A stretch of DNA of 42,210 bases from the NCBI RefSeq assembly GCF_009601705.1, contig NZ_CP045687.1, positions 2,501,320 to 2,543,529 on the forward strand, given 5' to 3'. Below are positions 1 through 9,758 of this stretch, one piece after another. The notes under the pieces were generated by a model. That model searched no databases and was not told the origin of the DNA. It worked only from the letters and a program-made list of their open reading frames with translations. A program made the position numbers and the translations under genes. The DNA comes from Sulfolobus sp. E5-1-F (GTDB lineage Archaea > Thermoproteota > Thermoprotei_A > Sulfolobales > Sulfolobaceae). Each line of letters begins with the position of its first letter. The stretch's first letter is position 1.

Positions 1-1
1 A

Positions 2-559
2 AAATATGCTGCTACGATGGACCCTATAGCCACTGCAATTCACGCGACCAAGCTTGCAAATTTAAATAAAGATAGTAAAGTTTTAGTAACTGGTGCAGGT
101 GGAGGAGTAGGTATTCATCTTATTCAATACTTGAAACTTTTAGGTATATCAAACGTTTACGGGCTATCCTCTAAAGGTGAAAGGTTACGAGAATTGGGAG
201 TAGCACCCATTAGTGATATAAAAGGTGAAAAGTTTGATGTTGTCTTCGAACTAGTAGGTTCTAAAACTATAAACGATTCTCTAAGGGCATTAAAAAAGGA
301 GGGTACCCTAGTTTTGATTGGAAATACTGAGGGTGAGCCAATAACACTGTTAAGACCTGCGATGACTATAATGAGACAGCATAAAATTATAGGTTCAGCG
401 TCCTATACTAAGTCAGAATACGAGGAAGCCATTAAATTGGTGGGAGAAGGTAAAATTAAAGCTATATATGAGATCTACGAACTAGAAAGGATAAATGAGG
501 CATATAGGAAAATGATGGAGAGAAAGATTCTTGGAAGAGCTGTATTAAAGGTAATATAA
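2..559 (+). CDS. Zinc-type alcohol dehydrogenase (MDR family), C-terminal part
   Basis: The reading frame is already open at the left edge, so this is the 3' part of a gene that begins outside the window. It reads into a Rossmann NAD(P)-binding domain: VLVTGAGGGVGIHLIQYLK is the dinucleotide loop of medium-chain dehydrogenases, and the end (GRAVLKVI) is the usual C-terminus of this family. The catalytic zinc-binding half is missing. An alcohol dehydrogenase ahead of beta-oxidation genes could feed alcohol-derived aldehydes or acids into the pathway, but that link is inference from position. Substrate and exact subfamily cannot be read here. Confidence 0.85.
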   Translation, partial: KYAATMDPIATAIHATKLANLNKDSKVLVTGAGGGVGIHLIQYLKLLGISNVYGLSSKGERLRELGVAPISDIKGEKFDVVFELVGSKTINDSLRALKKEGTLVLIGNTEGEPITLLRPAMTIMRQHKIIGSASYTKSEYEEAIKLVGEGKIKAIYEIYELERINEAYRKMMERKILGRAVLKVI

Positions 560-742
560 CCTTCTTCGTACATGTAGTTCTTATAAGGTGTTAACCTTAA
601 TATTATATTTTTGCGTTGTTTTTTCTCTGTTTTCACAGAATCAATACATTAGTTTCTGAGATAATTATATGTAAAAATATAGGCTGAAATAAAACATAAT
701 GATAGAAAGAGTTATAATCAGTCTAGTTGGTCATTAGAATAT

Positions 743-1945
743 ATGGTCTTACCTTTCAGTAGTGTGGAAGCATTTTCTATAAACATTTCTGAAAAACATG
801 AATTATTTAGGAGAGCAGTAAGAGAATTCATGGAAAGGGATGTTGCGCCATACGTAGAAAAGGGTGAAAAAGAAGGTACGGTACCGAAGGAAGTATTGGA
901 AAAGGCTAAGGATATTGGTCTATATGGTGTTGCGGTACCAGAACAGTACGGTGGACAAGGTGGAGATACGTTAATGACAGCAATAGCACAAGAGGAAATA
1001 TCAAGAGTTTGGGCTTCACTGTCTACGAGAATATCTGTTGGAGGTCTATTCATGACTCCAATATTGCTTTTCGGTAATGAAGAACAGAAGAAAAAGTACG
1101 TTACTCCAGTGGCTAGGGGAGATAAAGTCGCAGCTTTTGCTAATACTGAACCAGCAGCTGGATCAGACGTTGCAGGAATACAGACAGTAGCTAAAAAGAT
1201 AAATGGTAAATACGTTATTAATGGTAGGAAGATCTTTATCACTAATGGTGGAATAGCTGATTACTACATAGTTACAGCTAGGACGTCACCACCAGAGCCT
1301 AATGCTAGATGGAAAGGAATATCAATGTTTATAGTAGAAAGAGAATGGAAAGGAGTTAAGGTATTAAACAGAATTGAGACTATGGGATTAAGAGCTTCAA
1401 ACACTGCTGAGTTAGCCTTTGAAGATGTTGAAGTCCCTGCAGAAAATCTATTGGGAGAAGAGGGTAATGGATTCAAGTACGCAATGGCGACTTTCGATAG
1501 AACAAGGGTTGGTGTTGCTGCTCAAGGAGTTGGTGTTGCTCAAGCTGCTTTAGAGAGAATGGTTGCATATTCGACTCAGAGGTTTGCTTTCCAAAGTCCA
1601 TTAATAGGATTTCAAATGGTTCAAGAAAAGATAGCCGAATCATTAACTGAAGTAAATACTGCAAGATTACTTACATACTGGGCAGCCAGTTTATTTGACC
1701 GTGGTCTTGAGAATGAGGCTATAGTAGCAGCCTCAATGGCAAAATTATACGCTACAGATATCGCAGAGAAGGTCGCGATTAGGGCTATAACTGTTCATGG
1801 AGGATATGGTGTAGCTACTTCTACTGGTGTCGAGAGATTGTTAAGAGATGTCGAAGTAATGAGAATATATGAAGGGGCCAACGATATTCAGAAACTTGTT
1901 ATATTAAGGGAAACTGCGAGAAGACTCCTCGGAATCAAGATGTAA
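743..1945 (+). CDS. Acyl-CoA dehydrogenase
   Basis: 400 aa, full length for the family. It catalyses FAD-dependent alpha,beta-dehydrogenation of acyl-CoA, the first oxidative step of beta-oxidation. An N-terminal helical domain is followed by the FAD/acyl-CoA motif FANTEPAAGSD (about residues 132-142) and a C-terminal IYEGANDIQKLVI segment. In this family the Glu of YEG, here about E377, is the catalytic base. It is the first complete gene of a co-directional fatty-acid cluster and is followed after about 35 nt by an acyl-CoA ligase. Electrons would go to an ETF-type acceptor not present in the window. Chain-length preference cannot be assigned. The ATG is preceded by an AT-rich stretch of about 180 bp that probably holds its promoter. 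Confidence 0.95.
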   Translation: MVLPFSSVEAFSINISEKHELFRRAVREFMERDVAPYVEKGEKEGTVPKEVLEKAKDIGLYGVAVPEQYGGQGGDTLMTAIAQEEISRVWASLSTRISVGGLFMTPILLFGNEEQKKKYVTPVARGDKVAAFANTEPAAGSDVAGIQTVAKKINGKYVINGRKIFITNGGIADYYIVTARTSPPEPNARWKGISMFIVEREWKGVKVLNRIETMGLRASNTAELAFEDVEVPAENLLGEEGNGFKYAMATFDRTRVGVAAQGVGVAQAALERMVAYSTQRFAFQSPLIGFQMVQEKIAESLTEVNTARLLTYWAASLFDRGLENEAIVAASMAKLYATDIAEKVAIRAITVHGGYGVATSTGVERLLRDVEVMRIYEGANDIQKLVILRETARRLLGIKM

Positions 1946-1979
1946 AATTTTTTATAGATGTTTTTCTAAGTATTATAAC

Positions 1980-3593
1980 ATGAATAGCGAATATTACGAA
2001 TACCAATTAACAATAGATAAGATATTAGATTCTGGTTCTAGAAGTTTTCCAGATAGAGAAATAGTTTACAGAGATATTAGAAGATACACATTTAGATCTT
2101 TCGCTAATTCTGTAAGAAGATTTGCAAACGGATTAAGAAAGATAGGAGTTAAGAAAGGAGAAAAGATAGGAGTTATAGATTGGGATACTGATGTCTACAT
2201 GCACAACTATTACGCAATACCAATGATAGGTGGAGTGCTACATACAGTGAATATCAGATATCCCTTAGAGTTAATAGCTAAGACCATATTACATGCAGAG
2301 GATAAGTATTTAGTAGTAAGAGATGAGTTCCTTCCACTTATAGAAAAGGCGAAGGGAATAATGCCAGTAGGGATAAAAATAATATCCTACAGTGATTCTA
2401 AGGAAAAAGTGAGAAGCTCATTAAATACGATAGATTTTTGGGAATTGATTGAATCAAATGAGCCATTAGAAGAGGAAATTAACGTTAATGAAAACGATAT
2501 GGCAACGATTTTTTACACTTCTGGTACTACAGGTGAGCCAAAGGGCGTATGGTTTAACCATAGGAAGATAGTATTACATGCTATGAGTGTAAGCTTGGTT
2601 GGAGCTAGACCTCCCTTAAGTTTGACCTCAAACGATGTATATATGATCCTAGTTCCTATGTTTCACGTTCACGCCTGGGGATATCCATATGTGGCACTAA
2701 TGGCTGGAGTTAAATACGTATTGCCAGGTAAATACGATTACAGTTTTATACTAAAGTTAATGGATAAGGAGAACGTAACTTATTCAGCAATGGTACCAAC
2801 TATACTGTACCTATTACTAACGAATCCCGATGCTCCTAAGTATCTCCATGTATTTAAGAGGTGGAAGGTCACAATAGGAGGTTCAGCATTACCGGAGGGA
2901 TTAGCTAAAAAGGCTAAAGAGTTGGGTATTACAGTAATAGGAGGATATGGTCTATCTGAAACTTGTCCAGTATTGTCAGTTGGTTACTACAACTCAGAAG
3001 TTGAAGGACTAGATGAAAATACAAAATTCATGGAGCAAATATCTGCTGGGGCACCCATTCCCTTAGTCCAAATTAAAATTATAGATCCGGCTACTGGAAA
3101 AGAAAAGGAGACTGGCAAGATAGGGGAAATAGTAGTTAGAGCACCGTGGTTAACCCAAGAGTATTATAAGGATCCAGAAAAGACTAAGGCCTTATGGAAA
3201 GGTGGATGGTTGCATACTGGTGACTTAGCCTATATGGATCAGTACGGATATATACATATAGTTGATAGAGAGAAGGATGCCATAAAGAGCGGTGGTGAAT
3301 TCATTCCTTCGCTACTCTTAGAAAACGCCATATCGTTACATCCTAAGGTATCTCAAGTTGCAGTAGTTGGAGTTAAAGACGAGAAATGGGGAGAAAGGCC
3401 AGTTGCATTCATAGTTCCAAAAGAGCAAGTGTCTGAGGAGGAAATAAAGCAATTCTTACTGAAACTCGCTGAAGAGGGTAAAATCCAGAAGTGGTGGATT
3501 CCAGATAAGATCATATTCATAAGTTCTATGCCTCTAACTTCAACCAATAAGATAGATAAAAAGGTACTTAGAGACATGACACAAACTAAATAA
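1980..3593 (+). CDS. Acyl-CoA ligase (AMP-forming, fatty-acid CoA synthetase family)
   Basis: 537 aa member of the adenylate-forming (ANL) superfamily. It activates a carboxylic acid to acyl-AMP and then to acyl-CoA. Visible motifs: the P-loop-like FYTSGTTGEPKGVWFNH at about residues 177-193, GGYGLSETCP near 320, WLHTGDLAYMDQYGYIHIVD near 410 and, close to the C-terminus, TNKIDKKVL with the conserved lysine. A TATA-like TTTTTTATA at 1948-1956 lies about 27 nt before the ATG, so it can be transcribed from its own leaderless promoter although it sits 34 nt behind the acyl-CoA dehydrogenase. Its position at the head of a thiolase/3-hydroxyacyl-CoA dehydrogenase set suggests medium- or long-chain fatty acids as substrates (inference). 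Confidence 0.95.
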   Translation: MNSEYYEYQLTIDKILDSGSRSFPDREIVYRDIRRYTFRSFANSVRRFANGLRKIGVKKGEKIGVIDWDTDVYMHNYYAIPMIGGVLHTVNIRYPLELIAKTILHAEDKYLVVRDEFLPLIEKAKGIMPVGIKIISYSDSKEKVRSSLNTIDFWELIESNEPLEEEINVNENDMATIFYTSGTTGEPKGVWFNHRKIVLHAMSVSLVGARPPLSLTSNDVYMILVPMFHVHAWGYPYVALMAGVKYVLPGKYDYSFILKLMDKENVTYSAMVPTILYLLLTNPDAPKYLHVFKRWKVTIGGSALPEGLAKKAKELGITVIGGYGLSETCPVLSVGYYNSEVEGLDENTKFMEQISAGAPIPLVQIKIIDPATGKEKETGKIGEIVVRAPWLTQEYYKDPEKTKALWKGGWLHTGDLAYMDQYGYIHIVDREKDAIKSGGEFIPSLLLENAISLHPKVSQVAVVGVKDEKWGERPVAFIVPKEQVSEEEIKQFLLKLAEEGKIQKWWIPDKIIFISSMPLTSTNKIDKKVLRDMTQTK

Positions 3594-3616
3594 ACTATCA
3601 AGCGGTAGATTAAATT

Positions 3617-4804
3617 ATGAGAAATGTAGCAATTATCGGGACTGGACACACCAAATTCGGAGTAAGGACAGATGTTAATTTACAAGAACTGGCATGGGAA
3701 GCTGTTAAACAAGCGTTAGAGGAGGCAAATCTAGAACAAAACGAGATCCAATACTTCGTAGTTGGCAATGTAGGGAATTGGAGTTCAGAAGAATTACCAG
3801 CAGTAATCGTAGGGGAATATTGTAACCTAACACCAAAAGGGACCATGAGAGTTGAGGCAGCGTGTTCTACTGGAAGTGCAGCTATAAGAGATGCATATCT
3901 GGCAATTAAATCTGGTGAAGTTGATATCGCATTAGTCGTGGGAGTAGAGCAAATGCATCAAGCACCTAATCCTCAAGTAGTTGAACTAATTGGTAGAGCT
4001 GGAGGTTATTTCTGGGAATTTGAGAACTTCGGACTAACCTTCCCGGGGTATTATGCACTTCACGCCTCAGCGTATATGGCTAAGTATGGTATGAAGGAGG
4101 AAGATTTAGGAAAGATTGCAATTAAGAATCATTATTATGGGGCTAGAAACCCTTATGCGCAATTTCAAAAGGAAATAACCATGGAGGAATATTTGAAGTC
4201 TAAACCAGTTGCTTATCCATTAAAGCTTTTGGACTCTTCTCCAATTACTGATGGTGCTGCTGCAATAGTTTTAGCATCTGAGGAAGTTGCTAGAAAGATA
4301 ACTGATTCTCCCGTATGGATAGTATCACAAGGAGTTGCTAGTGGTACTGCAAACTTGAGTAGGAGAACTGACTTCACACATATAGAAGCAGCGCAGATTG
4401 CTGCACAACAGGCATATAAGAAAGCTGGAATAGAATTCGATAACGCGTGGAAGAACTTCGACGTAGCAGATGTACACGACTGCTTCACAATAGCGGAAAT
4501 AATGGCATATGAAGATTTGGGATTTGCAAAAAGAGGTGAGGGGTATCTATTGGCAAGAGAAGAACAAACATATATCGGTGGAAAAATACCAGTAAACGTT
4601 GATGGAGGGTTAAAAGCAAAAGGGCATCCAATAGGGGCAACTGGAGTAAGCATGGCAGTCTCAATAGCTCGACAATTGCTATACAGAGCCCATAAGGGAA
4701 CACAAGTAGAGGTAAGAAACGGAATGGGGATAACGCATAACGTAGGAGGAACTGGTCATTACGCATACGTAACAATATACTCAACTAGGAGGCCATCTAA
4801 ATGA
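3617..4804 (+). CDS. Thiolase (acetyl-CoA C-acyltransferase, SCP2-type)
   Basis: 395 aa thiolase of the archaeal SCP-x-like type. The nucleophilic cysteine is in EAACSTGSAA (about C83), a second conserved segment is VHDCFTIAE, and the GGLKAKGHPIGATG motif carries the catalytic histidine near residue 336. It cleaves 3-ketoacyl-CoA in beta-oxidation, or condenses acetyl-CoA in the reverse direction. The stop codon overlaps the start of the next gene (a DUF35 protein) by 4 nt. That pairing is characteristic of archaeal thiolases, which work as a complex with the Zn-ribbon/OB-fold protein. The neighbouring 3-hydroxyacyl-CoA dehydrogenase supports a degradative role. Confidence 0.94.
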   Translation: MRNVAIIGTGHTKFGVRTDVNLQELAWEAVKQALEEANLEQNEIQYFVVGNVGNWSSEELPAVIVGEYCNLTPKGTMRVEAACSTGSAAIRDAYLAIKSGEVDIALVVGVEQMHQAPNPQVVELIGRAGGYFWEFENFGLTFPGYYALHASAYMAKYGMKEEDLGKIAIKNHYYGARNPYAQFQKEITMEEYLKSKPVAYPLKLLDSSPITDGAAAIVLASEEVARKITDSPVWIVSQGVASGTANLSRRTDFTHIEAAQIAAQQAYKKAGIEFDNAWKNFDVADVHDCFTIAEIMAYEDLGFAKRGEGYLLAREEQTYIGGKIPVNVDGGLKAKGHPIGATGVSMAVSIARQLLYRAHKGTQVEVRNGMGITHNVGGTGHYAYVTIYSTRRPSK

Positions 4805-5337
4805 GTTTAAACGAAATAAGAGATAAGATGCAAAAGGAAATCTCGCAATCTTTGACAATACTTGATAATGTAATAAAGACCACAAAATTGCCAATAGTGA
4901 ATGAACAAAAGACTAATAACCCTCTCTGGATAGACGTAAGGGAAATAGACTTAAGGTATCAGGTTCCAGTTAAAAAGATAATCAAGTTCTTTGAAGGATT
5001 AAGGGAAGGTAAAGTTCTAGCCACGAAATGCCCCAAATGTGGTTCAGTATATTTTCCCCCTCAGGATGACTGTCCAAAGTGTAAAATCTCCAATTTAGAT
5101 TGGATCGAAATGCCTAAGGAAGGCGAAATCGTAGCGTATACTATAATTAACGTTAAACCTCCGTCCTTCTCACACTATCAAGATTACGTAGTTGGCATAG
5201 CTAGAATGAGTAATGGGGTAAATGTTCTAAGCTGGGTAAGGGCTAAAGAAGTTAAAGTTGGAATGAAAGTTAGACTCGAAGTTGTGGAGAGGAAACCAGA
5301 AGGTTATCTGACTTATGAATTAGTGCCAATGGGCTGA
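4801..5337 (+). CDS. DUF35 OB-fold / Zn-ribbon thiolase partner
   Basis: 178 aa. A rubredoxin-like zinc ribbon is visible as C77-x2-C80-x10-C91-x2-C94 (CPKCGSVYFPPQDDCPKC), followed by an OB-fold beta-rich domain. That order is the DUF35 (acyl-CoA-associated) architecture. In archaea these proteins bind the adjacent thiolase and, in the mevalonate pathway, bridge thiolase and HMG-CoA synthase. The 4-nt ATGA overlap with the thiolase gene implies coupled translation and a stable complex. The first 50 residues are charged and helical, longer than the minimal DUF35 protein, and might dock on the thiolase (inference). Confidence 0.92.
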   Translation: MSLNEIRDKMQKEISQSLTILDNVIKTTKLPIVNEQKTNNPLWIDVREIDLRYQVPVKKIIKFFEGLREGKVLATKCPKCGSVYFPPQDDCPKCKISNLDWIEMPKEGEIVAYTIINVKPPSFSHYQDYVVGIARMSNGVNVLSWVRAKEVKVGMKVRLEVVERKPEGYLTYELVPMG

Positions 5338-5343
5338 AGTTTC

Positions 5344-6456
5344 ATGATAAGAAGCGTTTTAGTTATTGGATCAGGTACAATGGGGCATGGAATTGCAGAA
5401 GTTTCAGCTATTGCTGGATATAATGTTTACTTGAGTGATATTTCAAAAGATATACTGGATAATGCAATGCAGAAAATTAGATGGAGTTTAGAAAAGTTAT
5501 ATGAAAAGGGTAACTTAAAGGAAAGTGTAGAAAACGTTTTGGGAAGAATTAAGACTATAATAGGGTTGCCAAATGAGTTAAGAGAAATAGACATCTCGAT
5601 AGAAGCAATTCCAGAGAAATTGGATTTAAAGAGGCAACTATTTTCTAAGCTTGAAGAACTCTTACCTAACAGCGCAATACTAGCTACTAATACTAGTAGC
5701 TTACCAATTACGGAAATTGCCATGGCTGTAAAAAGGCAAGAAAGGGTTATAGGAACGCACTTCTTTAATCCCCCAGTGTTAATGCAGTTAGTGGAGATAA
5801 TAAGGGGAAGTAAAACTTCTGACGAGACAGTTAAACAGACTTATGAGTTTATTAAATCCCTCGGAAAGAGACCAATAATAGTTAATAAGGACGTACCTGG
5901 TTTTGTCGTAAATAGGATATTATTAAGAATAATCACCACAGCTTGCATGTTGATCGAAAATGGAGTTTGTGATTACACTACAGTTGACGCAGTTGCTAGA
6001 TATAAGTTAGGATTTCCGATGGGAGTTTTTGAGCTTGTAGATTATACTGGAGTAGATGTTAACTATTACGTAAGTTCTGCAATGATTGAAAGAGGATTTA
6101 AGGCCTATCCATGCAGGACATTAGAGGAGATGAGCAAAAAGGGATATCTTGGTGTAAAGACTGGAAAAGGCTTCTATACTTATCCATCAAATAAGTACAT
6201 CAAGCCTAATTTACCTCCACAACTCGCTGAGAAGTTAAATCCATTGTACATAATTGCCCCCGCAATAATTGAGGCAAATTGGATGGTTAAAAACGGAGTT
6301 GCAAGTAGGGAAGATATTGATCTGGGTGTCAGATTAGGACTAAGTTTTCCTAAAGGTATTTTCGATTACGAAAGAGAGTACGGAAGAGAAAACGTAGTTA
6401 AAGCCTTAGAGGAGTTGAAGAAGATTTCAAATATGGAAGAGTATTTATCCGAATAA
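5344..6456 (+). CDS. 3-hydroxyacyl-CoA dehydrogenase
   Basis: 370 aa. It oxidises (S)-3-hydroxyacyl-CoA to 3-ketoacyl-CoA with NAD+. The N-terminal Rossmann fold starts with GSGTMGHGIAE (residues 8-18), the catalytic histidine is in THFFNPPVLMQLVEII (about H139), and two C-terminal helical dimerisation repeats follow (around GVDVNYYV and GLSFPKGIFDY). Unlike many archaeal homologues it has no fused enoyl-CoA hydratase domain, and no hydratase is present in the cluster, so that step must be encoded elsewhere. It lies 6 nt after the DUF35 gene and closes the + strand fatty-acid cluster. Confidence 0.94.
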   Translation: MIRSVLVIGSGTMGHGIAEVSAIAGYNVYLSDISKDILDNAMQKIRWSLEKLYEKGNLKESVENVLGRIKTIIGLPNELREIDISIEAIPEKLDLKRQLFSKLEELLPNSAILATNTSSLPITEIAMAVKRQERVIGTHFFNPPVLMQLVEIIRGSKTSDETVKQTYEFIKSLGKRPIIVNKDVPGFVVNRILLRIITTACMLIENGVCDYTTVDAVARYKLGFPMGVFELVDYTGVDVNYYVSSAMIERGFKAYPCRTLEEMSKKGYLGVKTGKGFYTYPSNKYIKPNLPPQLAEKLNPLYIIAPAIIEANWMVKNGVASREDIDLGVRLGLSFPKGIFDYEREYGRENVVKALEELKKISNMEEYLSE

Positions 6457-6461
6457 AAAAG

Positions 6462-6926
6462 CTAAATTTTTTTAACGAATTCGCAATATATTTCTCTGAA
6501 GCCCATTTTTCTATAAAATGAGATCGCTATTAAATTTCTAGATGGAAATTCAGCTCCTATTATTTCTATTCCTTTATTTTTCAACTCATTTATTATGAAA
6601 TTTACTATCTCGTTACCTACTCCCTGCCTTCTATACGAAGGATGTACGTAAAATTCCCTAATTAATGCTTCTTTTTCCGGTACGTAAAATAGCCTATCTA
6701 TTATTAAGACCCTTGCTGCTCCAACTACCCTACCTTGATCTTCCGCAACCACTATCATCTCATTTGTATCTTCGAGACTTTTCTCTAACACCTTGTTAAT
6801 TCTTTCCTCCAGGTTTTCTGGTGTCAATAGTAGAGGATCAAACTCACTATTTAATCTATACATTCTACTGAAAAAATCTATTAAAGTTTTGACGTCCTCT
6901 CTAGAAGCCCTTCTTATGGTGACCAT
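6462..6926 (-). CDS. GNAT-family N-acetyltransferase
   Basis: 154 aa protein with the GNAT fold. The acetyl-CoA pyrophosphate-binding motif A is [12 protein letters not shown], preceded by the beta4 strand [10 protein letters not shown], and the end [12 protein letters not shown] is a typical motif B. The substrate (protein, amino acid or small amine) cannot be told. The start overlaps the end of the malic enzyme gene by 13 nt, so the two are probably one transcript. Its stop lies 5 nt from that of the convergent 3-hydroxyacyl-CoA dehydrogenase. Given its partner, acetyl-CoA-linked regulation of metabolism is possible but unproven. Confidence 0.87.
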   Translation of the reverse strand: MVTIRRASREDVKTLIDFFSRMYRLNSEFDPLLLTPENLEERINKVLEKSLEDTNEMIVVAEDQGRVVGAARVLIIDRLFYVPEKEALIREFYVHPSYRRQGVGNEIVNFIINELKNKGIEIIGAEFPSRNLIAISFYRKMGFREIYCEFVKKI

Positions 6927-8197
6927 GTGGATATCACCAGATTCATTATTTTCCTAGCCCTTAATATTCTCTCCTTAGCAATCTCTCTAAACTCTTCTTT
7001 ACTCTTTTTAACTCTAGCTAATCCTAATTCAACAGCCTTACTTGCGACTGCTGCAGCTTCCTCATAAAATGCCTCCCATTCGTCCATTCTAGGTATTATG
7101 TAGTTCTCATTTATCCCCTTATCCCTAGCGTATTTTGCAAGAGCCTCTGATGCGGCAATTATCATCTCGTCTGTTATCGCCTTAGCCCTACTATCTAAAA
7201 CTCCTCTAAATATTGCTGGAAATATTAAGGAGTTATTTACTTGATTAGGAAAATCGCTCCTGCCTGTTGCAACAATTTTCGCTCCAGCCTCCTTAGCTTC
7301 TTGTGGCCATATCTCCGGAACTGGATTAGCTAAGGCAAAGACTATTGCGTCCTTATTCATTAAACTTATCCATTCCTTCTTTATTACATTTGGGCCCGGA
7401 GTAGAGGCTGCAACTACAGCATCAGCGCCATTAAACGCATCCTTTATTTCTTTAGCTTCCCATTTATTTGTTTTTATAGCTAATTCATACTTCCATTTAT
7501 GATATAACATTAAGTGATCAACATCTTCTCTATCAGCATACAGCGGGCCCTTGCTATCAATCATTACCATGTTTTCATATTTGAAACCATATTTAGCTAA
7601 AATTCTAGCGGCTGCAATATTTGATGCTCCAGCACCGTAGAATACTACTTTACTTTCCTTAGGGTCCTTATTGGTTAAGATCATTGCGTTAATCAACCCA
7701 GCTAGGATAGCCGCTGCAGTACCTTGTTGATCATCATGCCACACTGGAATATTTAATATTGATTGTAGTTTTTCTAGAATATAGAAACATTTTGGTGACT
7801 CAATGTCTTCAAGATTAATTCCACCAAAAGACGTTTCTAAGGCCTTTACAACATTTGTGAACTCATCTGCATTCTTAACATTAATTGGTAAAGGTACTGC
7901 ATCAACGCCTCCCAAGTATTTGAATAATAATGCCTTCCCTTCCATTACCGGCATTGCAGCTGTTGGACCAATATTTCCCAAACCCAAAACTCTTGTTCCA
8001 TCTGTTACTACTGCTATTGTGTTCCATCTGCTAGTTAACTCAAAACTTTTGTCCGGATCCTTATAAATTGCCTTGGATACTTCAGCCACACCTGGAGTAT
8101 AAATAAGTGCGAAATCGTTATAAGAGGTAATGGGAATTTTCGGATATATCTCGATTTTTCCTTCGTACTTCCTTGACAATTCTACAGGATCAACCAT
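6914..8197 (-). CDS. NAD(P)-dependent malic enzyme
   Basis: About 427 aa. Oxidative decarboxylation of malate to pyruvate, at the C4/C3 node. Motifs: [16 protein letters not shown] (substrate domain, near the N-terminus), [17 protein letters not shown] (metal and malate site) and [15 protein letters not shown] (Rossmann dinucleotide loop). The size fits the short bacterial/archaeal class. I chose the ATG at 8197 rather than an in-frame ATG 15 nt upstream because a TATA box (TTTATAAA, 8221-8228) lies 26-27 nt away, which fits leaderless transcription. With acetyl-CoA synthetase and the acyl-CoA genes nearby, it could balance C4 intermediates during growth on acetate or fatty acids (inference). 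Confidence 0.94.
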   Translation of the reverse strand: MVDPVELSRKYEGKIEIYPKIPITSYNDFALIYTPGVAEVSKAIYKDPDKSFELTSRWNTIAVVTDGTRVLGLGNIGPTAAMPVMEGKALLFKYLGGVDAVPLPINVKNADEFTNVVKALETSFGGINLEDIESPKCFYILEKLQSILNIPVWHDDQQGTAAAILAGLINAMILTNKDPKESKVVFYGAGASNIAAARILAKYGFKYENMVMIDSKGPLYADREDVDHLMLYHKWKYELAIKTNKWEAKEIKDAFNGADAVVAASTPGPNVIKKEWISLMNKDAIVFALANPVPEIWPQEAKEAGAKIVATGRSDFPNQVNNSLIFPAIFRGVLDSRAKAITDEMIIAASEALAKYARDKGINENYIIPRMDEWEAFYEEAAAVASKAVELGLARVKKSKEEFREIAKERILRARKIMNLVISTWSP

Positions 8198-8220
8198 GAA
8201 AAAATATATCATAAAACAAA

Positions 8221-8228
8221 TTTATAAA
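8221..8228 (-). promoter_or_regulatory. TATA box of the malic enzyme gene
   Basis: TTTATAAA centred 27 nt upstream of the ATG at 8197, the standard archaeal spacing for a leaderless transcript. It decides between the two possible start codons. Confidence 0.6.
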
Positions 8229-8284
8229 TGAATACGCTCACTTTTGTTAGGTAACTTTAAAGTTTACTCCCAAATGGTTAGTGT

Positions 8285-9109
8285 GTGAAAATATTAAAAT
8301 ACCTATTACCTTATGTAATGGTAACGTCATTTAACTACTACTTTGCAAAGGATGCAATAACGTTTTCATCCCCAATCTCTTTCAATCTCATTAGGTATGT
8401 TATATCTTCTATTATATTTTTGTCAATTAGTAGAGGAAAAATAATCTTTAACAGAGATGTGATACAATTGGCAGTTTTCACTACAGTATCATCATTATTA
8501 TGGGCCTACGGCTTAATTTACGTTAGCCCAGCTGAGTCAGCAGTCCTAAGCTATACAATGCCCTTGTTTTCAATACCTATTTCCTTATTTATATTATTAG
8601 AAAGACCTACACTACTTGAGATTGTTGGAGTAATTATAGGTTTCTCAGGGGTAATCTTATACGGTTTACCACTAGTTCACGGCCTTACGCTATTTGGATC
8701 AATTCTAACAATTATTAATGCCTTATTTTGGGGATTATTTACGGTTTACTACAGAAAATTAAGGGAATACGATTCTATAACAGTGAATGTGAGCCAATTT
8801 ACGATAGGAAGTATAATTCTAGCATTGCTACTCCCAATCGACTATAACATCGATACAAACCAAGAATTTTATGTGGGCATTGCATATACATCAACTTTAG
8901 GTGGTGCCATTTCATTCTTCCTTTGGAACATGATGGTTAAGGTGGAGAAGATACCTAAGGTTACAGTTCTTAGTTTCTCAGTGCCTATTCTAACCACTCT
9001 TGTGGAGTATCTACTGTTTCACGTTATACCTTTTCCTATACAATTGTTCGGAATTTTCTTGATGTTTTTGGGAATTTTAATCTCCAGATCAAGAACATTA
9101 TTAAGTTAA
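8285..9109 (+). CDS. EamA/DMT-superfamily transporter
   Basis: 274 aa, hydrophobic throughout, with about ten predicted membrane helices arranged as two EamA repeats (for example SSLLWAYGLIYVSPAESAVL in the first half and GGAISFFLWNMMVK in the second). Family members export or import amino acids, nucleosides, sugars or metabolites. The substrate is not readable. The start is a GTG, with an AACTTTAAAGTTTA promoter-like stretch about 27 nt upstream. It is divergent from the malic enzyme gene. Confidence 0.88.
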   Translation: MKILKYLLPYVMVTSFNYYFAKDAITFSSPISFNLIRYVISSIIFLSISRGKIIFNRDVIQLAVFTTVSSLLWAYGLIYVSPAESAVLSYTMPLFSIPISLFILLERPTLLEIVGVIIGFSGVILYGLPLVHGLTLFGSILTIINALFWGLFTVYYRKLREYDSITVNVSQFTIGSIILALLLPIDYNIDTNQEFYVGIAYTSTLGGAISFFLWNMMVKVEKIPKVTVLSFSVPILTTLVEYLLFHVIPFPIQLFGIFLMFLGILISRSRTLLS

Positions 9110-9140
9110 ACTTTTTAATGTGACTTTAAAAAATAAAAGT

Positions 9141-9473
9141 ATGGCAAAAGTCCTCTTCTTAATAATGTCTGGAGACGAGAAGTTCGATTTAGCAATGAGG
9201 ATGGCTTATAACTCAGTTAAAAATAAGAGATATGAAGACGTTAAAGTTATATACTTCGGACCAAGTCAGAAGAAATTAACGCAATTAGATGGGGATATGA
9301 AGAACATGTTCCAAGAACTACTTCAAAACAAAATTATAGATTCAGCTTGCATAGGAGTTGCACAAGCAATGAACATAAAGCCTCATTTAGAGAATTTAGG
9401 AGTGTCATTATTACCAGCTGGTGAGAGAGTATCCTATTACGTTAATCAAGGCTATGAGGTAATAACATTTTGA
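9141..9473 (+). CDS. DsrE-like small cytoplasmic protein
   Basis: About 110 aa with the alpha/beta pattern of the DsrE/DsrF-like fold: AKVLFLIMSGDEKFDLAMRM at the N-terminus, then VKVIYFGPSQKKL, IGVAQAMNI and a C-terminal strand YEVITF. Family members handle sulfur transfer or act as small-molecule binding proteins. This one has a single cysteine (SACIGVAQ), in the region where persulfide cysteines can occur. I use the ATG at 9141, because the TATA-like TTTTTAAT at 9112-9119 is 25 nt upstream. A GTG 21 nt earlier is in frame but would lie inside the promoter. It overlaps the next gene by 4 nt, so the two are coupled. Confidence 0.75.
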   Translation: MAKVLFLIMSGDEKFDLAMRMAYNSVKNKRYEDVKVIYFGPSQKKLTQLDGDMKNMFQELLQNKIIDSACIGVAQAMNIKPHLENLGVSLLPAGERVSYYVNQGYEVITF

Positions 9474-9694
9474 ACATATGGTTAGCAGGTGCTGGAATAG
9501 CAATTTTACAAACACTTATAGGAAATATAATCGTTTTTTATAACTATCCTTCTCTATTGTTACTTCACGTGTTAGTTGCCATTGTACTTTTAGCAATAAC
9601 GAGCTATGGTTATTTTAAGGTAAAACTACCAGTAGAAAAGAGAATTCTTGCCGGAAATATTGGATTAATTGTGATTACTGGTGCATTAGGTTAT

Positions 9695-9702
9695 CTATAT
9701 AC
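9695..9702. repeat. Target site duplication, left copy (8 bp)
   Basis: CTATATAC immediately before the left inverted repeat. It is identical to 10844-10851. Confidence 0.93.
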
Positions 9703-9758
9703 GGGAGTGTTCTCATGCAGTCATCTTATTCGATATATTATAGTAAAATTATATCAGA
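9703..9758 (+). repeat. Left terminal inverted repeat of the IS1-family element
   Basis: 56 bp, complementary to 10788-10843 with two mismatches. The transposase stop codon falls inside it. Confidence 0.9.

Noticed and set aside
718-1242. Long minus-strand open frame inside the acyl-CoA dehydrogenase gene
   Set aside because: It is a shadow of the real gene: no family likeness, and the + strand has the full set of acyl-CoA dehydrogenase motifs. The same applies to the antisense frames in the thiolase, glc and liv genes.
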